Positions 47,504-55,607 of a DNA stretch of 64,000 bases are shown here, piece by piece. The DNA comes from Rhizobium sp. S152 (GTDB taxonomy: Bacteria; Pseudomonadota; Alphaproteobacteria; Rhizobiales; Rhizobiaceae): NCBI RefSeq assembly GCF_030380735.1, contig NZ_JAUDRZ010000009.1:124001-188000 (forward strand), in the 5' to 3' direction. The position numbers and the translations under genes are program-made. The notes under the pieces were generated by a model. The model saw only the letters and a list, made by a program, of their open reading frames with translations, was not told the origin of the DNA and did no database searches. Position 1 is the first letter of the stretch, and each line of letters opens with the position of its first letter.

Positions 47504-48199
47504 TTGCGATACGCACTCTATTTCACGCCGCCGAAGGGTGATCCCTTGAACGTGGCGGCCGCCCGCTGGCTCGGCCGCGACGCCTTCACAGGCGAAACTT
47601 ACCCGGCTCCCGATTCTCCTGATCTGCCGGCTGCCGAGCAGTTCGAACTGACCGCCGACCCGCGCCGCTACGCTTTCCACGCCACCATCAAGGCGCCGTT
47701 TCATCTGGCCGGATCGGTCACCGAAAAGGACCTGATCGAGGCCGTCGAGGATTTCGCCGCCCGCACGTCTGCCTTCGAGATCCCCGAGCTGGTGCTCGGC
47801 CAGCTCGGCAAGTTCTTCGCGCTGGTCCCCGGCTCGCTGCATCCGCCGCTACAGCAATTCGCGGCAAGCGTGGTAAAGTCATTCGAACCGTTCCGCGCCG
47901 CCTTGTCGGAAGCCGATATCGCCCGCCGCAATCCAGACAGGCTGAGCGACAGCCAGAAGGCCAATCTGTTGCGCTGGGGCTACCCGTATGTGATGGATGA
48001 CTTCGGCTTCCACATGACGCTCTCCGGCCAGGTGCCGGAGGAGCGCGCCGAGGTGATGAAGGCTATCCTGACCGAGCGTTTCGCCGCCTTCACCGGTCGG
48101 CCGCTCCTGGTTTCCGGCCTTGCCGTTTTCGTCGAGGAGGCGCGTGGCGCCCCGTTCACAGCCCATTCCTGGTGGCCGCTTGCCGCCGCCAAACCTTGA
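47504..48199 (+). CDS. DUF1045 phosphonate-operon protein, 2H phosphoesterase-like
   Basis: A 231-residue protein of the TIGR03223/DUF1045 family found in C-P lyase operons. It carries two His-x-Thr motifs, FHATIKAPF near residue 50 and FHMTLSGQV near residue 170, the mark of 2H phosphoesterases, which open cyclic phosphodiesters. The C-P lyase route ends with ribose 1,2-cyclic phosphate 5-phosphate, usually opened by PhnP; no phnP is seen here, so this protein may fill that step. The start is TTG 47504 (MRYALYFTPP). It lies 14 bases before phnM. Confidence 0.82.
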   Translation: MRYALYFTPPKGDPLNVAAARWLGRDAFTGETYPAPDSPDLPAAEQFELTADPRRYAFHATIKAPFHLAGSVTEKDLIEAVEDFAARTSAFEIPELVLGQLGKFFALVPGSLHPPLQQFAASVVKSFEPFRAALSEADIARRNPDRLSDSQKANLLRWGYPYVMDDFGFHMTLSGQVPEERAEVMKAILTERFAAFTGRPLLVSGLAVFVEEARGAPFTAHSWWPLAAAKP

Positions 48200-48213
48200 A
48201 AGATCCGACGCCC

Positions 48214-49353
48214 ATGACCAAAGAAACCGTCTTCTCCAACGCCCGCATCGTCCTCGAGGATGAAATCGTCGAGGGATCGATCCTCGTCCGCGACGGCAAG
48301 ATCGAGGATATCGCGAGCGGCAGCTCCCGCCTCGGCGAGGATTTCGAAGGCGATTACCTGATCCCGGGTCTCGTAGAACTGCATACCGACCATCTCGAAG
48401 GCCACTATTCGCCGCGTCCCGGCCTGCGCTGGAACAAGACGGCGGCGATCCAGGCGCACGACGCCCAGATCGTCACCTCTGGCATCACCACGGTCTTCGA
48501 CTGCCTGCGCATGGGCGCCGACGAAGACGGCGGCTTCGAGCATGGCGAGATGCGCGAGATGGCCGACGCCATCCAGAAGGCCGAGCAGGAAGGGCGGCTG
48601 CGCGCCGAGCACCTGATCCACCTGCGCTGCGAGGTCTCCGCCGACAACGTGCTGCAGCACTTCGCCGATTTCGAAAACGACCCCTATGTCCGCCTCGTCT
48701 CGCTGATGGACCACGCGCCGGGCCAGCGCCAGTTCCAGACCATGGACCAGTACATCTTCTACTACCAGAAGAAGCGCGGCCTCACCGACGCCCAGTTCGC
48801 CGAGTTCGTCGATCGCCGCGTGTCGGAATCCGAGCGCAACTCGACGCCGCACCGCCTCGCGATCTCGAAGGTCTGCGCCGAGCGCGGCATCACGGTCGCC
48901 AGCCACGACGACGCCACGCTCGCCCATGTCGACGAGGCCATAGAGAACGGCGTCCGTCTCGCCGAGTTCCCGACCAGCTTCGACGCCGCCAAGGCCTCGC
49001 ATGAAAACGGCATGAGCGTGCTGATGGGCGCGCCCAACATCGTGCGCGGCAAGTCACACTCCGGCAACATCGCCGCCCGCGATCTCGCCGAGCGCGGCGT
49101 ACTCGATGTTCTTTCCTCCGACTACGTGCCGCTCAGCCTGCTCTATGCGCCCTTCCTGATCGCAGACGAGGTCGAGAGCATCTCGCTGCCGAAGGCGATC
49201 GCCATGGTCACCGCGACCCCGGCCCGCACGGTCAGCCTCAACGATCGCGGCCGCATCGCCACCGGCCTGCGCGCCGATCTCGTCCGCGTCTTCCGCGACG
49301 AGGGCGTTCCCGTCACCCGCTCCGTCTGGCGCGAAGGACGCCGGGTCGCATGA
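48214..49353 (+). CDS. phnM: Alpha-D-ribose 1-methylphosphonate 5-triphosphate diphosphatase
   Basis: A 379-residue amidohydrolase-superfamily enzyme that removes pyrophosphate from the C-P lyase intermediate. The metal-binding ELHTDHLEGHY motif is near residue 53, an SHDDATLAH segment with two metal ligands near residue 230 and a further Asp in SSDYVPLSLL near residue 303. The ATG at 48214 follows the DUF1045 stop by 14 bases; phnN overlaps the end by four bases. Confidence 0.95.
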   Translation: MTKETVFSNARIVLEDEIVEGSILVRDGKIEDIASGSSRLGEDFEGDYLIPGLVELHTDHLEGHYSPRPGLRWNKTAAIQAHDAQIVTSGITTVFDCLRMGADEDGGFEHGEMREMADAIQKAEQEGRLRAEHLIHLRCEVSADNVLQHFADFENDPYVRLVSLMDHAPGQRQFQTMDQYIFYYQKKRGLTDAQFAEFVDRRVSESERNSTPHRLAISKVCAERGITVASHDDATLAHVDEAIENGVRLAEFPTSFDAAKASHENGMSVLMGAPNIVRGKSHSGNIAARDLAERGVLDVLSSDYVPLSLLYAPFLIADEVESISLPKAIAMVTATPARTVSLNDRGRIATGLRADLVRVFRDEGVPVTRSVWREGRRVA

Positions 49354-49982
49354 CCGCGCGCGAGCCGCACCCCTCGCACGGGTCGCACCCGTCGCACGAG
49401 CCCCACATCGTTCCCGGCACCGAGCGCGGCATCATGGTGGTCGTGGTCGGCCCCTCCGGCGCCGGCAAGGACACGCTGATGGCGGCCGCCGCCCGGCATT
49501 TCAGGGAGCGGCAGGACGTGCATTTCGTCCGCCGCGTCATCACCCGCGATCATGATGCCGGCGGCGAGGATCATCTCGCCGTCTCGCCTCAAGGCTTCGC
49601 CTCGATGGAGCAGGCCGGCAGCTTCTCCGTCTGGTGGGAGGCGCATGGCCTGAAATACGGCATCCCCTCGGAAGTCTCGGTGTCGCTGTCAGCCGGAAGC
49701 CTCGTCATCGCAAACGGCTCGCGCTCGGCGCTGCACCATTTCCACGCCGTCTTCCCGCGCCTGAAGGTGATCAACGTCACCGCCCGCGCAGACGTGCTGG
49801 CAAGCCGGCTCGAGGCCCGCGGCCGCGAGACCCACGAGGACATCATGGCCCGCCTGGCGCGCGGCCCGCTCACCGTGCGCGGCGATTACGACGTCGTCGA
49901 TCTCGACAATAGCGGGTCCTTGGAACAGGGCGAACGCCGCATGGTCGAGGTGCTCGAGGGCTTCCTCCAGGAAATCGGCTGA
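49350..49982 (+). CDS. phnN: Ribose 1,5-bisphosphate phosphokinase
   Basis: A 210-residue guanylate-kinase-like enzyme that turns ribose 1,5-bisphosphate into PRPP, the last step of phosphonate breakdown. P-loop GPSGAGKDTLM near residue 33, then RRVITRDHDAGGEDH near residue 61. The first 20 residues carry a repeated HPSHG/HPSHE run that comes before the fold, so translation might start later. The start overlaps the phnM stop (ATGA). Confidence 0.94.
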   Translation: MTAREPHPSHGSHPSHEPHIVPGTERGIMVVVVGPSGAGKDTLMAAAARHFRERQDVHFVRRVITRDHDAGGEDHLAVSPQGFASMEQAGSFSVWWEAHGLKYGIPSEVSVSLSAGSLVIANGSRSALHHFHAVFPRLKVINVTARADVLASRLEARGRETHEDIMARLARGPLTVRGDYDVVDLDNSGSLEQGERRMVEVLEGFLQEIG

Positions 49983-50435
49983 CGACGATGCGGCCCGCAT
50001 CGCGGGGATAATAATCTTGCGCGGTGAAAGATATCGCAGCGATCTCAGCGACTTGCCGATTGCATCGTCCCCGCCCATCCTCGTGTCTGTCGGTGCTCCC
50101 ATACTAATCAGGTCATTGGACAGGGAGCCGGGTCGCGAACCGGAACTGACAAGTCCGGGGCGATGAGCCCGGCGTCCGGTGATGGTTGTTGAAAGGTGGA
50201 TGATCGGGTCGTCAGGATCTCTCGTCCATCCGGAAGCGAAAGGCCGAGAGACGCTCCTGTCGGCCTGGATATCCGGAAGCCTTGATGCGATCGGGCAGGC
50301 GACAGTGCCTGACAACACTACCCTATACCGAACGTCGCCTGCCCATTCCCAGCTCGCATGCCGTCGCGGAGAGGTCTCCGGCGCGGGGTTTTGTGGTGTT
50401 TGGTGGACGTTCGTTCGTGCCGCGCTTTGCCTCAA
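49983..50435. other. 453-bp gap between convergent phnN and MATE genes
   Basis: No gene or RNA family is recognised. A 17-nt perfect palindrome lies at 49985-50001 (stem CGATGCGG/CCGCATCG) just after phnN and may end the phn transcript, but lacks a T-run. The middle part (about 50080-50170) has GC-rich repeats such as GGGAGCC and CGGGTCGCGAACCGG that can fold. Short open frames here do not look coding. Confidence 0.4.
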
Positions 50436-51806
50436 TCACCCGTGTCTCATCCGCTGCTCAACGCGTATAGCAACCGCGCCGAGAACCACGGTAGCGATCG
50501 CCACGGTCAACCCGTCCGCGATCGGGAAGGCGAACCAGATGGCCGTTCGGTCGAGGAAAGCGGCGATGACAATGATGGCGACTGGAAGAAGCACGAACGA
50601 CTTCATCAGCGTCAGAAGCCCGGCCTGCAGAGGTCGGCCGATCGCTTGGAAGTATAGCGCGAGCACCAGCACCGGTCCCGAAAACAGATAGAGCGCCGCC
50701 ATCGGCTTGAGAATTCTGGCGACCTCCTCGATAACGCCGGTATCGGCGATGAAGGCGGAGGCGATCAGCCGGCCTTGTGTCAGAAGCAGCAGTTCGACGG
50801 CGGCGCCGTAGATGAAGGCAGTTCCTGCGGCGATCCGCAAAGCCTGGTCGGCGCGCTGCCAGCGTCCGGCTCCGACATTGTTGCCGACGATGCTCTGCAT
50901 GGCGAGCGCTGCGGCCATGGGCGGCAGGAAGGCAAAGCCGAGAATACGCGTGATGATGCCATAGGCCGCGATAGCCTGCGAACGGCCTTCGCCTGAGGCC
51001 GGCAGCGCAAGAACCACGCAGGTCGCCGTCAGCGCCATCCCTATGAAAGTGAGGCTGACGGGAGCGCCGAGTGCCGCGATCAGCCCCCATTGGCCGTACC
51101 ATGCGTTCCGCCGCAGACCGCCAAGTGGCATCATCTCCCGGGACCGCCGCCGACCCTCGATGAGGAGAGCGAGGCCCGCCCCTTGCGCCAGCACGGTGCT
51201 CAACGCCGACCCCGCAACGCCCATCGCAAGCGGCACGATCAGGATGTAGTTGAAGAGGATGTTGATCGACGTCACGCCGAGAGACATCAGCGCCATGCTG
51301 CCCGCCCGACCTTCGTTGCGCCAGGCATCCGCATGGATACCGAGCAGGAACTGCAGCGGCGTGCCCAACAGGGTAATCATCAGGAAAACCCACGCCATCC
51401 TCGCAACCGGCTCCGCCGTTCCGGCCATCCGTGTTGCAAACGTCCAGCCGCCGACGAGGAAGAGCAGGATCAGCGCCAGGCCGATCATGACGGCCAGACC
51501 ATGTGCTCTGGCAAAGGTGGAGCCCGCTTCTTCGTGCGCACCGGCGCCGAGCTGTCTGGCAAGCAGGCTGGACATGCCGCTGCCGACAAGCGTCGAAAGC
51601 GCGATGGTCAGCAGCAGCATGGGAAAAGCGATACTGATTGCCGCTATGGCCTCTTCCCCGACAAATCGTCCAAGAAAGGCGGCATCGACGATACCGAGCA
51701 GGCCGTTCAGCGTCATGATTGTTATCATCGGCAAGGCGGTCGTGACAAAGATCCGGCCCACGGGCGCGGTCAGGAATCGATTGTCGGGTGATTGTCTCGC
51801 AGACAT
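50436..51806 (-). CDS. MATE-family efflux transporter
   Basis: A 456-residue protein with twelve hydrophobic segments in two MatE halves. The first half opens ALPMITIMTLNGLLGIVDAAFLGRFVG (in part, near residue 25), and the second half repeats this layout near residue 245. These sodium- or proton-driven exporters remove drugs, cationic compounds or metabolites; the substrate is not clear. The start ATG 51806 has GAGGAG upstream. Confidence 0.92.
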   Translation of the reverse strand: MSARQSPDNRFLTAPVGRIFVTTALPMITIMTLNGLLGIVDAAFLGRFVGEEAIAAISIAFPMLLLTIALSTLVGSGMSSLLARQLGAGAHEEAGSTFARAHGLAVMIGLALILLFLVGGWTFATRMAGTAEPVARMAWVFLMITLLGTPLQFLLGIHADAWRNEGRAGSMALMSLGVTSINILFNYILIVPLAMGVAGSALSTVLAQGAGLALLIEGRRRSREMMPLGGLRRNAWYGQWGLIAALGAPVSLTFIGMALTATCVVLALPASGEGRSQAIAAYGIITRILGFAFLPPMAAALAMQSIVGNNVGAGRWQRADQALRIAAGTAFIYGAAVELLLLTQGRLIASAFIADTGVIEEVARILKPMAALYLFSGPVLVLALYFQAIGRPLQAGLLTLMKSFVLLPVAIIVIAAFLDRTAIWFAFPIADGLTVAIATVVLGAVAIRVEQRMRHG

Positions 51807-52189
51807 CACGCACTCCTCAAATGAGGCATTTCGATTGAGGAGGGAGCCTGCATTGCCACCAACGAAATGCTTCGAGGGTGAGATGATGTCGACGTCGAGC
51901 TTTTACCGTGACTTGCGTCCGCAGGCGGCAGGCACTCGAAACCTGAACCGGATCAATCATTTTGACTCGGGTCTGTCAATTGGAAAACCGTCTCGCCCAA
52001 TCTCGCCAATGTCGAGCTCATCAAGGGTGCCAGCCTTTCGACGTTGACGAGGTCCCGGTTATCAACGGTCTAACCCATCAATCCAATGCCGGCGGTCAGG
52101 CTTGAGAAGGCGTGTGGGCGCGCACGATAGTTGATCTTTATCGACAGTCGCATTACCTTGAGGAAAGCAGGTATTACGAGGACGCGCGC
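51807..52189. other. 383-bp gap upstream of the AbrB/PIN pair
   Basis: No gene recognised. The part next to the MATE gene contains an imperfect inverted repeat built on CTCCTCAA/TTGAGGAG (about 51812-51842), which includes the MATE ribosome site. A frame runs from 52112 into the AbrB gene, but its extra 26 codons do not resemble the family. The rest shows no clear promoter or terminator. Confidence 0.4.
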
Positions 52190-52420
52190 TTGTCGACAAC
52201 GGTCACATCCAAAGGGCAGGTGACGATTCCCAAGGCGGTGCGCGATTTACTCGGCATCACGCCCGGAAGCCAGGTCGATTTTCGCCGCGCCGAGGACGGC
52301 AGTATCGTGCTCGCAAGGACGGACAAGAAGAAGCATGTCAGCCGTTTCGAGAAGCTTCGAGGACACGCCGGCGCCGGCCTTGATACTGATGCGATCATGG
52401 CGCTCACCCGTGGTGAGTGA
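52190..52420 (+). CDS. AbrB/SpoVT-type antitoxin
   Basis: A 76-residue protein with a swapped-hairpin AbrB domain: TTVTSKGQVTIPKAVRDLLG at residues 3-22 and GSQVDFRRAEDGSIVLA. It would bind the operator of its own promoter and neutralise the PIN toxin with its C-terminal helix. I chose TTG 52190 because CGAGGA lies just upstream and the AbrB domain starts right there; GTG/ATG at 52112 would add 26 unusual residues. Its stop overlaps the toxin start (TGATG). Confidence 0.85.
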   Translation: MSTTVTSKGQVTIPKAVRDLLGITPGSQVDFRRAEDGSIVLARTDKKKHVSRFEKLRGHAGAGLDTDAIMALTRGE

Positions 52421-52824
52421 TGACGCTTGTCGATACTAACGTCCTGCTTGATTTGGTTACGAACGATCCGATCTGGGCCAGCTGGTCGGTAAGCCAGCTT
52501 GAGACGGCGAGCGTGGAAGGCCCCTTACTGATCAACGACGTCATCTATGTCGAACTCGCGGTTCGCTATGAACGCATTGAAGAGCTCGATGCGTTCATAG
52601 ATTCAGCTGAACTTGTCTGGCTCCCCATCCCGCGCGCCGCGTTGTTTCTGGCTGGCAAGGCCTTCACCGAATACCGTCGGGCTGGCGGTTCGCGCACCGG
52701 CGTTCTTCCGGATTTCATGATCGGCGCGCAAGCGGCGGTTCAGAATTTGCCAATCCTGACACGCGATGTCGGTCGGTATCGAACCTATTTCCCGACCATC
52801 ACGCTGATATCGCCAACGGCGTAG
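52420..52824 (+). CDS. PIN-domain toxin (VapC-like)
   Basis: A 134-residue PIN RNase paired with the AbrB antitoxin. The first Asp is in LVDTNVLLDLV near residue 4, a Glu in VIYVELAVRYE near residue 44, an Asp in LPDFMIGAQA near residue 98 and an Asp in LTRDVGRYRTYFP near residue 115, so the active-site set is complete. ATG 52420 overlaps the antitoxin stop. A GTG at 52417 is an alternative start. Confidence 0.88.
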   Translation: MTLVDTNVLLDLVTNDPIWASWSVSQLETASVEGPLLINDVIYVELAVRYERIEELDAFIDSAELVWLPIPRAALFLAGKAFTEYRRAGGSRTGVLPDFMIGAQAAVQNLPILTRDVGRYRTYFPTITLISPTA

Positions 52825-52860
52825 ATCGGGAACGGACACCGGCTACCCCGCAACGGGAGC

Positions 52861-55449
52861 TCAATCCCCCTCGCCACGCCCATTGACGATCTCGCGCTTG
52901 CCCACATGGTTGGCGGGGCCGACGAGCCCTTCCTTCTCCATCCGCTCGACCAGCGAGGCGGCGCGGTTGTAGCCGATCCCCAGCCGGCGCTGGATATAGG
53001 AGGTCGAGCACTTCTTGTCGCGCAGCACGACCTTCACCGCCTTGTCGTAGAGGTCGTTGCCGTCCTCGGCGGCCATGTCGCCCTTGTCGAACACGGCGCT
53101 GTCTTCCTCTTCGCCGTCTTCTTCCTCGTCGGCCGTGACCGTGTCGAGATATTCCGGGCGGCCCTGTGTCTTCAGATGCGCCACGACCTTTTCGACCTCG
53201 GCGTCGGAGACGAACGGACCGTGGACGCGCGAGATGCGTCCGCCGCCCTGCATGTGCAGCATGTCGCCTTGGCCGAGCAGCTGTTCGGCGCCCTGTTCGC
53301 CAAGGATGGTGCGGCTGTCGATCTTCGACGTCACCTGGAAGGAGATACGGGTCGGGAAGTTGGCCTTGATCGTGCCGGTGATGACGTCGACCGAGGGGCG
53401 CTGCGTCGCCATGATCAGGTGGATGCCGGCGGCACGCGCCATCTGCGCCAGACGCTGGATCGCGCCTTCGATCTCTTTTCCGGCCACCATCATCAGGTCG
53501 GCCATCTCGTCGACGATGACGACGATGTATGGCATCGGCGTCAGGTCGAGTTCCTGTTGTTCTTCGATCGGCGCTCCGGTGCTGCGGTCGAAGCCGGTCT
53601 GCACCATGATGTGGATCGTCTCGCCCTTCTCCTTGGCCTGCGCCACGCGGCCGTTATAGCCGTCGATATTGCGCACGCCGAGGCGCGACATCTTGCGGTA
53701 GCGCTCTTCCATCTCGCGCACCGCCCACTTCAGCGCCATCACGGCTTTCTTCGGGTCGGTCACGACGGGAGTGAGCAGATGCGGGATGCCGTCATAGATC
53801 GACAGTTCCAGCATCTTCGGATCGATCATGATCAGGCGGCACTGTTCCGGCGTCATCCGGTAGAGCAGCGACAGGATCATCGTGTTGACGGCGACCGACT
53901 TGCCCGAGCCGGTGGTGCCGGCAACGAGCAGATGCGGCATCTTCGCCAGCTCGGCGATGACGGGTTCGCCGCCGATCGTCTTGCCAAGCCCGAGCGCCAG
54001 CTTGAAGCTGCTTTTCTCGAAATCGGCGCTTTCGATCATTTCGCGGAAATAGACGGTTTCGCGCAGCGCGTTCGGCAGTTCGATGCCGATGACGTTGCGG
54101 CCGGGCACGACGGCGACGCGGGCAGACAAGGCCGACATCGAGCGGGCGATATCGTCGGCGAGGCCGATGACGCGCGAGGATTTCACGCCCGGCGCCGGCT
54201 CGAATTCATAGAGCGTGACGACGGGGCCGGGGCGCACATGGATGATCTCGCCCTTGATGCCGAAATCTTCGAGAACGCTTTCGAGAAGCCCGGCATTCTG
54301 CTCCAGCGCCTCCTGCGACATGATCTCGCCGACGCGTTCCGGCGGCTCCTGCAAGAGCGAGTTGGAGGGGAATTCGTAGCCCGAGGCATCGACCTTCGAG
54401 GGCACGAACTTGTGACCCGCCATCCGTGCGGCAGGCGCCAGTGGCGTGACGGCTGCGACACGCACCGGCATCGGCGCGATCGGCTGTGCGACTGCCTGGT
54501 TTGCGGCCTGGACGATCGGCTGCGGCGCCGGTTCGACCACGGGCTGCGGTTCAACGGCAGGCTGCGTAACCGGGATGGCAGCGGCGGCCTTCTGTCTCAT
54601 CATGGCGGCCATCGGCGGGCGAATGGCGGCGCGGGCGACGCCCGGCGCGGGTGCCACGACCACGGGGGCAGGGGCCGGCGTTTCGACCGGCGCCGGCGCT
54701 GCATAGGGCGCGGCGACCACGGGCTGCTTGCCCGGGCGCCATTCCATGATGCGGAACTGGCTGATGATCGTATCGGGGCTCACCGTCGTCTGCGGCAGCA
54801 CGATCTGCGCCTGGACAGGCTGCGTCTGCGTCGTGGGCTCGTCGCTCTCCTCGAAGGACATGACCTCGAAGAAGGCGAAGTCGGAGATCGAGGCAAGTGT
54901 GGAGGCGGCGCGGAAATGCGTCTCGGCGGCATCGTCATTGGCGGCGATCACGATTGCCTCCGGCTCGACGGTGGGTTCCGGCTGGTAGACGTCGAAGGGC
55001 ACGTTGACGACGAGAGGCGCGCGCGGCTGCGGCGCAAACGTCGGGCGCGATGCCTGCACCTGCACCTGCGGCGCTACGGCCTGGGGTGCGGCTACCGGCT
55101 GGCTGGCTGGCTGTCGCGCAACGAAGCCCTGGCGCGGCTGCGTCACCGCCGCTTGCGGCACATGGATCGCCTGCGCGTCCGGCACCGTCATGGGCGCGGG
55201 CGTCATCAATTGTTCGGGCTCGACCACCCGCTGGCGCACCGGCTCGGGCGGCTGCTTGCGCGGGTTGATCTGGCTTTCCGGCGTGCGGGTAAAGCGGACA
55301 TTCGGCGCCAGCGAGAAATTGTTCTGCCAGATCGGCGGTACCGGCTTCTCGCCGGCCTGTTCCTGCGGCTGTTCGCCATCGATGTCGGCGATAACTTCGC
55401 CGGCATCCGTTAGATTGGTTCTAGGAAAGCGCATACGACCGCTACTCAC
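52861..55449 (-). CDS. ftsK: FtsK/SpoIIIE-family DNA translocase without visible membrane segments
   Basis: An 862-residue protein. Residues 1-370 are Pro/Gln/Ala-rich and low-complexity, with no hydrophobic span long enough for a membrane helix. Then comes an FtsK alpha/beta motor with Walker [14 protein letters not shown] near residue 520 and Walker [14 protein letters not shown] near residue 625, and a C-terminal gamma winged helix ([17 protein letters not shown] near residue 815) that reads KOPS sites. Typical FtsK has four N-terminal helices; this may be a soluble SftA-like paralogue. The start is GTG 55449 or ATG 55434. The DNA-translocase assignment is firm; the division role is inferred. 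Confidence 0.9.
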   Translation of the reverse strand: MSSGRMRFPRTNLTDAGEVIADIDGEQPQEQAGEKPVPPIWQNNFSLAPNVRFTRTPESQINPRKQPPEPVRQRVVEPEQLMTPAPMTVPDAQAIHVPQAAVTQPRQGFVARQPASQPVAAPQAVAPQVQVQASRPTFAPQPRAPLVVNVPFDVYQPEPTVEPEAIVIAANDDAAETHFRAASTLASISDFAFFEVMSFEESDEPTTQTQPVQAQIVLPQTTVSPDTIISQFRIMEWRPGKQPVVAAPYAAPAPVETPAPAPVVVAPAPGVARAAIRPPMAAMMRQKAAAAIPVTQPAVEPQPVVEPAPQPIVQAANQAVAQPIAPMPVRVAAVTPLAPAARMAGHKFVPSKVDASGYEFPSNSLLQEPPERVGEIMSQEALEQNAGLLESVLEDFGIKGEIIHVRPGPVVTLYEFEPAPGVKSSRVIGLADDIARSMSALSARVAVVPGRNVIGIELPNALRETVYFREMIESADFEKSSFKLALGLGKTIGGEPVIAELAKMPHLLVAGTTGSGKSVAVNTMILSLLYRMTPEQCRLIMIDPKMLELSIYDGIPHLLTPVVTDPKKAVMALKWAVREMEERYRKMSRLGVRNIDGYNGRVAQAKEKGETIHIMVQTGFDRSTGAPIEEQQELDLTPMPYIVVIVDEMADLMMVAGKEIEGAIQRLAQMARAAGIHLIMATQRPSVDVITGTIKANFPTRISFQVTSKIDSRTILGEQGAEQLLGQGDMLHMQGGGRISRVHGPFVSDAEVEKVVAHLKTQGRPEYLDTVTADEEEDGEEEDSAVFDKGDMAAEDGNDLYDKAVKVVLRDKKCSTSYIQRRLGIGYNRAASLVERMEKEGLVGPANHVGKREIVNGRGEGD

Positions 55450-55607
55450 TCATGATTAGCAACTATTATCCGCTTCCGGCTTAGGAAATGAAGGTTAATA
55501 AGTTCCTTCTCCGCGCCCTCGTTCGACATGCGGAGTAGTGAGATAAGAGAGCCTTTTCAGTAGCTTGTGTGATAAAGAAAATTTTAGCGATTTTTCGACG
55601 AGGCGCT

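Noticed and set aside
49983-50435. Possible riboswitch in the gap after phnN
   Set aside because: GC-rich repeats suggested a cobalamin- or FMN-like element, but no conserved core was found and there is no downstream gene in the right direction.
52906-55413. 835-codon plus-strand open frame opposite ftsK
   Set aside because: It is a high-GC antisense shadow of ftsK: rich in His, Arg and Asp with no domain pattern, while the minus strand gives an intact motor protein.
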